64,000 nt of DNA from Streptomyces albiflavescens (GTDB lineage Bacteria; Actinomycetota; Actinomycetes; Streptomycetales; Streptomycetaceae): the NCBI RefSeq assembly GCF_014645835.1, contig NZ_BMMM01000026.1:62001-126000 (forward strand), in the 5' to 3' direction. Positions 59,338 through 64,000 of the stretch are shown here, piece after piece; position 1 is the first letter of the stretch; each line of letters opens with the position of its first letter. Under the pieces are notes generated by a model, which made no database searches, was not told the DNA's origin, and was given only the letters and a program-made list of their open reading frames with translations. Position numbers and translations under genes: made by a program.

Positions 59338-59351
59338 TAGAACACGTTTCA
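59338..59351. promoter_or_regulatory. KstR-type operator upstream of the acyl-CoA dehydrogenase
   Basis: TAGAACACGTTTCA fits TnnAACnnGTTnnA at every fixed base. It ends the leader of the dehydrogenase gene and matches the site at 47414 before the MaoC operon, suggesting one TetR-type repressor controls both sets. The regulator gene is not in this window. Confidence 0.7.
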
Positions 59352-59547
59352 TTCTGACGGTAGGTCAGATCCCCATGGGAAGGTCAAGAATTCGTTAGTA
59401 CGCCGAAGCATCGGAATAGTTGCCCGGGCGCACCGGGTTCAACTTGCACGTATCCCGCGCGCATCCCGCACGCACCCCGCACGCACCCCGCACGGATCAG
59501 AGACCCGGATCGACCGACCGTCCGGATCCCGCACGGATCGCCCCCCT

Positions 59548-59599
59548 TAGTTCCTGTACTTCCTGAGCACTTCTAGTTCCTGTACTTCCTGAGCACGTC
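59548..59599. repeat. Two tandem 26-bp repeats
   Basis: TAGTTCCTGTACTTCCTGAG with the next bases CAC(T/G)TC occurs at 59548 and 59574. The rest of 59303-59627 holds the KstR-type site and GCACGCACCCC-type short repeats (59450-59495) but no gene. It is the promoter region of the MFS gene that follows. Confidence 0.75.
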
Positions 59600-59627
59600 T
59601 CTTCTTTTGGCCTGGAGGCCCCACCCC

Positions 59628-61361
59628 ATGACGCACACGACGACCGACCAGCCCACGCGGAGGCCGAGCGGCGCGACCGTGCCGGTGCTCGCCTTCGCGG
59701 GCATCGTTGTCGCGGTGATGCAGACCCTGCTCGTCCCGGTCATCAAGGACCTGCCGACGCTGCTGAGCACCGAGCCCAGCAACGCCACCTGGGTCTTGAC
59801 CTCAACTCTGCTCTCGGGTGCCGTGGCCACGCCGATCATGGGGCGCCTCGGCGACCTCTTCGGCAAGCGACGCATGCTGATCGTGAGCCTCGCCGTGATG
59901 GTGGTCGGCGCACTCATCAGCGCGCTGACCAGCACCCTGATACCGATGATCGCGGGTCGCACGCTCCAGGGCTTCGCCATGGGCGCGATCCCGCTCGGCA
60001 TCGGCCTGATGCGCGACATGCTGCCCCGCGAGAAGCTCGGCTCGGCGATGGCCCTGATGAGCTCCTCGATCGGCGTCGGCGGCGGACTGGCGCTGCCCGC
60101 CGCGGCCCTGGTCGCGCAGCACGCGAACTGGCACGCCCTCTTCTACGGCGCCGCCGGCCTCGGCGTCCTCTCGATCCTCCTCACCCTCCTCGTCGTGCCG
60201 GAGTCTCCGATGCGCGCCGAGGGCACCTTCGACGTGCTGGGCGCGATAGGCCTCTCCGTGGGCCTCGTCCTGTTCCTGCTGCCGATCACCAAGGGCAGCG
60301 ACTGGGGCTGGACCTCGGCCACCACGCTCGGCCTGTTCGCCGCGTCGGCCGTCGTGCTCGTCCTGTGGGGCGTGTTGGAGCTGCGCCTGAAGGCTCCGCT
60401 GGTCGACCTGCGCACCACGGCCCGCCCCGCGGTCCTCTTCACCAACCTCGCCTCGATCATGGTCGGCGTCTCCTTCTACGTCGTCTCCCTCGTCCTGCCC
60501 CAGCTGCTCCAGCTGCCGAAGGCCACCGGATACGGCCTCGGCCAGTCGATGGTCTCGGCGGGCCTGCTCGTGGCGCCGCTCGGCCTGACGATGATGCTCA
60601 CGGCGCCCGTCTACGCCCGGCTGTCGGCGAAGTACGGTCCCAAGATCACCCTGATCCTCGGCATGCTGATCATCGCGATCGGCTACGGCGCGGGCCTCGG
60701 TCTGATGAACGCCGCCTGGCAGAGCCTCGTCATCGCGGTGGTCCTGGGCGCGGGCATCGGCCTCGCGTACTCCTCGCTGCCCGCGCTGATCATCGGCGCG
60801 GTCCCCGCCTCGGAGACGGGCGCGGCCAACGGCCTGAACACCCTGATGCGCTCCATCGGCACGTCGGTGTCCAGCGCCGTCATCGGCATGGTGCTCGCCA
60901 ACACGGCCCACCACGTGGGCGGCGTCGCGATCCCGACCATGCACGGCTTCCGCGTCTCCTTCCTGATCGCGACGGGCGCGGTGGCGGTCGGCCTGCTGAT
61001 GGCCCTGTTCCTGCCGAAGGCGAACCGCGCCCCGCAACTGCGTGCCAGCAGCGAGGAGGACGCCAACCTGGAGCGCGCCGAGGAGGCACTCCGCGGCTTC
61101 CGCGGCCGCGTCTTGAACGCCGACGGCGACCCGGTCGCCCGCGCCAAGGTCACCCTGATCGACCGGCGCGGCCGCCAGGCGGGTGCGACGCTCTCCGCCG
61201 AGGACGGCAGCTACGCGCTCGCCGTGCCCGCCGAGGGCGCCTATGTCCTGGCCGCCAGGGCCACCGGCCACGGCCCCCACGCCTCCTCGGCGACACACGC
61301 GGGCGACGAACGTCCGGTCGAGGTGGACCTGGCACTGCCGGGCCAGAGCGTTCCCGCGTAA
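59628..61361 (+). CDS. MFS exporter (DHA2) with C-terminal carboxypeptidase-regulatory-like domain
   Basis: 577 residues from ATG 59628, with GGAGG upstream. Fourteen helices; motif A is MGRLGDLFGKRRMLIVSLAV and motif C-like SSSIGVGGGLALPAAALV. After the last helix, residues about 490-577 form a soluble beta domain (FRGRVLNADGDPVARAKVTL, DGSYALAVPAEGAYVLAARA), like the transthyretin-like regulatory domain of carboxypeptidases. Such a tail is unusual for MFS proteins but recurs in Streptomyces. It may sense or bind ligand. Confidence 0.9.
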   Translation: MTHTTTDQPTRRPSGATVPVLAFAGIVVAVMQTLLVPVIKDLPTLLSTEPSNATWVLTSTLLSGAVATPIMGRLGDLFGKRRMLIVSLAVMVVGALISALTSTLIPMIAGRTLQGFAMGAIPLGIGLMRDMLPREKLGSAMALMSSSIGVGGGLALPAAALVAQHANWHALFYGAAGLGVLSILLTLLVVPESPMRAEGTFDVLGAIGLSVGLVLFLLPITKGSDWGWTSATTLGLFAASAVVLVLWGVLELRLKAPLVDLRTTARPAVLFTNLASIMVGVSFYVVSLVLPQLLQLPKATGYGLGQSMVSAGLLVAPLGLTMMLTAPVYARLSAKYGPKITLILGMLIIAIGYGAGLGLMNAAWQSLVIAVVLGAGIGLAYSSLPALIIGAVPASETGAANGLNTLMRSIGTSVSSAVIGMVLANTAHHVGGVAIPTMHGFRVSFLIATGAVAVGLLMALFLPKANRAPQLRASSEEDANLERAEEALRGFRGRVLNADGDPVARAKVTLIDRRGRQAGATLSAEDGSYALAVPAEGAYVLAARATGHGPHASSATHAGDERPVEVDLALPGQSVPA

Positions 61362-61376
61362 CGGACATACCCTCCC

Positions 61377-61410
61377 GTACACCCCCGTCGCCCACGCGGC
61401 GGGGGTGTAC
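61377..61410 (+). terminator. Strong hairpin terminator after the MFS gene
   Basis: GTACACCCCCGTCGC (61377-61391) pairs with GCGGCGGGGGTGTAC (61396-61410), 15 bp with one G-U, around a 4-base loop. It lies 16 bp after the MFS stop. Confidence 0.85.
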
Positions 61411-61455
61411 GGCAGCATGGGGCGTCCACAGGCGCGTACCCGATGGAGGACCCCC

Positions 61456-62106
61456 ATGCCCGCGGCACCCAAGCCGGAGATTCTCGCCGCCTTCGAGGCC
61501 GCCAAGGGGTTCATGCCGCTCGGCGAGGGACTCGCGCTGTACGAGGCCGCCGTCGAGGCCGGGCGGCTCGGGCTGCCGCTCCTCGAGGTCGGCACCTACT
61601 GCGGGCGCTCCACGATCCTGCTCGCCGACGCCGCGCGGGAGGCCGGGGTCACGGCGATCACGGTCGACCACCACCGGGGCAGCGAGGAGCAGCAGCCGGG
61701 GTGGGAGTACCACGACCCGTCCACGGTCGACCCCGAGATCGGCCGGATGGACACGCTGCCCACCTTCCGCCGCACCCTGCACCAGGCGGGCCTGGAGGAC
61801 CACGTGGTCGCGATCGTCGGCCGCTCGCCGCAGATCGCCGCCTTCTGGCGGACACCGCTCGGTTTCGTCTTCATCGACGGCGGCCACACCGACGAGCACG
61901 CGAGCGGCGACTACGAGGGCTGGGCACCACACGTGGCCGAAGGGGGCCTCCTCGTGATCCACGACGTGTTCCCCGACCCGGCCGACGAGTTCACCGGCCA
62001 GGCCCCGTACCGCGTCTACCTCAGGGCCCTGGAGTCCGGCGCGTTCACCGAGGTCTCGGTGACCGACTCGCTGCGCGTCCTGCGGCGAACCGGAGCGGGG
62101 ATCTGA
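61456..62106 (+). CDS. Class I SAM-dependent methyltransferase-like protein
   Basis: Start chosen at ATG 61456, with GGAGGA upstream; 216 residues. Motif I is LLEVGTYCGRSTILLA and the later FVFIDGGHTDEHASGDYEGW carries the acidic metal-binding residues of the CmcI/O-methyltransferase-3 type, followed by LLVIHDVFPDP. Substrate is unknown. The amidase gene follows 22 bp later and may be cotranscribed. Confidence 0.85.
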   Translation: MPAAPKPEILAAFEAAKGFMPLGEGLALYEAAVEAGRLGLPLLEVGTYCGRSTILLADAAREAGVTAITVDHHRGSEEQQPGWEYHDPSTVDPEIGRMDTLPTFRRTLHQAGLEDHVVAIVGRSPQIAAFWRTPLGFVFIDGGHTDEHASGDYEGWAPHVAEGGLLVIHDVFPDPADEFTGQAPYRVYLRALESGAFTEVSVTDSLRVLRRTGAGI

Positions 62107-62128
62107 GGGCACGGTTAGAGTCGCTGAC

Positions 62129-63094
62129 GTGTCGTACGTAGGCCCTGACTTCGATCCGCCCCAGCCGCGCCGTTCCCGGCGAGGCCCGCTCACCGTCGCG
62201 ATCGCCGCGCTCGTACCGGGTGCGCTGGCCGGATGGCTGGTGTGGCAGGCGGTGGGCGACGACTCGGGGGGCGGGTCCGACAAGGCGGGGGCGGCGTCGC
62301 CGTCCTCCGCGCCGGCCTCCCCCACGGCCTCCGCGTCCGGCACGGACGACAGCAGGCCGAGTACCTCGCCGACCTCGCACTCGCCCTCGACGCCCTCCAC
62401 GTCCGCACCCGCCGGCTCCGGCCCCCTCAAGGGCAAGGTGGTCGTCATCGATCCGGGGCACAATCCCGGCAACTTCCGGCACACGTCCGAGATCAACCGC
62501 AAGGTGAACATCGGCACGAACTGGAAGGAGTGCGACACGACGGGCACCTCGACCAACGCGGGTTACACGGAAGCCCAGTTCACGCTCGACGTCGCGCGCC
62601 GGATGCGTACGATCCTGCAACAGCAGGGCGCCACGGTGAAGTTCACGCAGGACGGTGACCGCTCGTGGGGCCCGTGCGTGGACGAGCGGGCCGAGATCGG
62701 TGACAAGGCTCACGCCGACGCGGTCGTCTCGATCCACGCGGACGGCTCGGCGGCCGGCAACCGCGGCTTCCATGTGATCCTGCCCGCATCCGTGCACTCG
62801 GGCGCCGCCGACACCCGCCCGATCGTCGCCCCGTCCCGCGATCTGGGCGAGCGCGTCGCGGGCCTGTTCGTCCGCGAGACGGGCAGCGCACCCTCCAACT
62901 ACATCGGTGACGGCACCGGTCTCGTGGTCCGAAAGGATCTCGGCGGTCTCAATCTGTCAACGGTTCCGAAGGTGTTCATCGAGTGCGGCAACATGCGCGA
63001 TAGCAAGGACGCTGCGTTGCTCACCAGCGGCGCGTGGCGACAGAAGGCGGCGCGTGGGATCTCTGAGGGAATCGTGAGTTTCCTGCGCGGGTAG
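62129..63094 (+). CDS. N-acetylmuramoyl-L-alanine amidase (Amidase_3)
   Basis: 321 residues from GTG 62129. A short cytoplasmic part is followed by a membrane helix (LTVAIAALVPGALAGWLVW), a Ser/Pro/Ala-rich linker (about 50-95) and the amidase domain: KVVVIDPGHNPGNF (zinc His), E in YTEAQFTLDVARRM, VSIHADGSAAGNRGFHV (His) and KVFIECGNMRDSKDA (catalytic Glu). It is anchored outside the membrane and cleaves the peptide from MurNAc in peptidoglycan. Confidence 0.93.
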   Translation: MSYVGPDFDPPQPRRSRRGPLTVAIAALVPGALAGWLVWQAVGDDSGGGSDKAGAASPSSAPASPTASASGTDDSRPSTSPTSHSPSTPSTSAPAGSGPLKGKVVVIDPGHNPGNFRHTSEINRKVNIGTNWKECDTTGTSTNAGYTEAQFTLDVARRMRTILQQQGATVKFTQDGDRSWGPCVDERAEIGDKAHADAVVSIHADGSAAGNRGFHVILPASVHSGAADTRPIVAPSRDLGERVAGLFVRETGSAPSNYIGDGTGLVVRKDLGGLNLSTVPKVFIECGNMRDSKDAALLTSGAWRQKAARGISEGIVSFLRG

Positions 63095-63252
63095 TGATCG
63101 CGAGGTTGCACCCGGCGTACACCCTGATCGGACGGGCGATAGTGTCGTCCGTACGATGAGGGGCCACCCCCGCGCTTCACACCAGTGCCTGACGGCGACA
63201 TGGTGACAGCGACGCCTCCACCGACGACGAGACGACTCACGAAGGACCTGAA

Positions 63253-64000
63253 GTGAATATCCGCTCCCTCACTCGAGGCGACGGCGTGGTGATCGGAGCA
63301 GCGGTATTGCTGTTCATCGCCTCGTTCCTCAGCACGTACGACCCGGCCGGCAGCAACTCTCTCAACGCCTGGGACAACCTGGGCCTTGTGATGAGCATGT
63401 ACATCGGTGGCATCGTCGGTGCGGCCCTGATCGTTGTCGCCCGCGCGCTCCCGCAGCCGCGGAAGGTGATCGGGCTCGAACTCGGCCCGCTCGGGGTGGC
63501 CCTGACGCTGTTCTCCCTGTGGACCTCGTTCTGGACGATCATCGACCCGCTGGGCGCGTTCAGCGACAGCTTCGGCACCTCGAACGTCAGCGCCGGCTCG
63601 GGTCTGATCCTCGGCCTGATCGCCGCCCTGGTCCTGGCCGCCGCCGCGATCGCCACCCCGCTCGTCCCGGCCCTGAACGCCGCCCTCGTCGGCGCCCCCA
63701 GGCCCCCCGCCCCCCAGCCCTACGGCGGCCAGCCCCAGGGCGGTTACGGCTACCCCGGCGCCCAGCAGCCGGGGCAGCCCTACGGCGGCGCCCAGCCGCA
63801 GCAGGGGCAGCCGTTCGGCGGTCCTTCGCAGCCCCAGCCGCAGCCGTCGGCCCCGCAGGCGCAGCAGTCCGGCGCCCAGGACTTCTCGCCGTTCTGGTTC
63901 GCCGTGCCGGTGCCGCGGCCGCTGTTCGCGGAGGACGGTTCGCAGGCGCCGATCGCCGAACTGGCGCCGGGCACCTGGTACCTGGCCGTCGAGCAGCGCG
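63253..64000 (+). CDS. Partial membrane protein with Pro/Gln/Gly-rich tail (DUF5336-like)
   Basis: GTG 63253 opens a frame that runs off the window. The first 150 residues have four hydrophobic helices (VVIGAAVLLFIASFL, GLVMSMYIGGIVGAALIVVA, LGPLGVALTLFSLWTSFW, LILGLIAALVLAAAAIATPL). A repetitive low-complexity stretch follows (PYGGQPQGGYGYPGAQQPG), then FSPFWFAVPVPRPLFAED. Proteins of this type are common in Streptomyces and lack a known role. The 3' end is outside the window. Confidence 0.75.
   Translation, partial: MNIRSLTRGDGVVIGAAVLLFIASFLSTYDPAGSNSLNAWDNLGLVMSMYIGGIVGAALIVVARALPQPRKVIGLELGPLGVALTLFSLWTSFWTIIDPLGAFSDSFGTSNVSAGSGLILGLIAALVLAAAAIATPLVPALNAALVGAPRPPAPQPYGGQPQGGYGYPGAQQPGQPYGGAQPQQGQPFGGPSQPQPQPSAPQAQQSGAQDFSPFWFAVPVPRPLFAEDGSQAPIAELAPGTWYLAVEQR

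Noticed and set aside
59802..61595. 597-residue minus-strand frame opposite the MFS and methyltransferase genes
   Set aside because: Low-complexity charged composition typical of antisense frames in high-GC DNA; it crosses two real genes and a terminator.

Overview
The window reads as a high-GC actinobacterial chromosome, almost certainly Streptomyces. Evidence: third-position GC bias in nearly every ORF, frequent GTG starts, GGAGG-type ribosome sites, and gene families typical of the genus (SigE-type ECF sigma factor, RNase H/acid phosphatase fusion, DUF4260, coiled-coil zinc ribbon next to a Nif3-like protein). All names come from reading motifs; no database search was run.

Left part, 1-27.6 kb, is accessory DNA and looks like an integrated element or defence island. 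It opens with two related small DNA-partition-like proteins around a perfect 22-bp palindrome, then a beta-solenoid membrane protein. Next come a decayed recombinase gene, a Gabija-like pair (OLD-family ATPase/TOPRIM protein plus UvrD-like helicase), a 1533-residue Avs-like STAND NTPase with an N-terminal nuclease, a PIN protein with an XRE-ImmA/IrrE regulator, and a two-gene operon of an AbiJ-like HEPN protein with a giant SF1 helicase ending in a Vsr-like nuclease. A small XRE regulator and a tyrosine integrase with an N-terminal frameshift follow. Last are a membrane Ser/Thr kinase, a pair of overlapping genes that both carry HEPN-type R-x4-H motifs, and an HNH-like zinc protein. The two operons containing HEPN proteins are the best candidates for undescribed defence systems.

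At 27.9-28.3 kb lies the RNase P RNA gene (minus strand). Its 3' end marks the change from accessory to ordinary chromosomal genes, so rnpB is a possible, unproven, insertion point.

Right part, 28.2-64 kb, is ordinary chromosome. It has an EamA exporter with an AraC regulator, and a TetR/DUF4260 operon with twin operators built into its promoter. Then come Uma2, an RNB ribonuclease, XRE regulators, reductases, YaaA, KDPG aldolase, RNase H/phosphatase, zinc ribbon/Nif3, an ABC transporter with its own two-component system, an ECF sigma factor with an anti-sigma-like membrane protein, two MFS exporters, a methyltransferase and a cell-wall amidase. Two blocks form an acyl-CoA/steroid-type degradation set: MaoC hydratase-ADH-SDR (47.3-44.4 kb) and fused acyl-CoA dehydrogenase-thiolase (59.3-54.5 kb). 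Each block has a perfect match to the KstR operator consensus upstream. A TnpB-only IS200/IS605-type element sits between the dehydrogenase and the thiolase. Several intergenic regions (36.5-39.1 kb, 52.7 kb, 59.5 kb) hold degenerate tandem repeats, some of which copy the 3' end of the adjacent gene.
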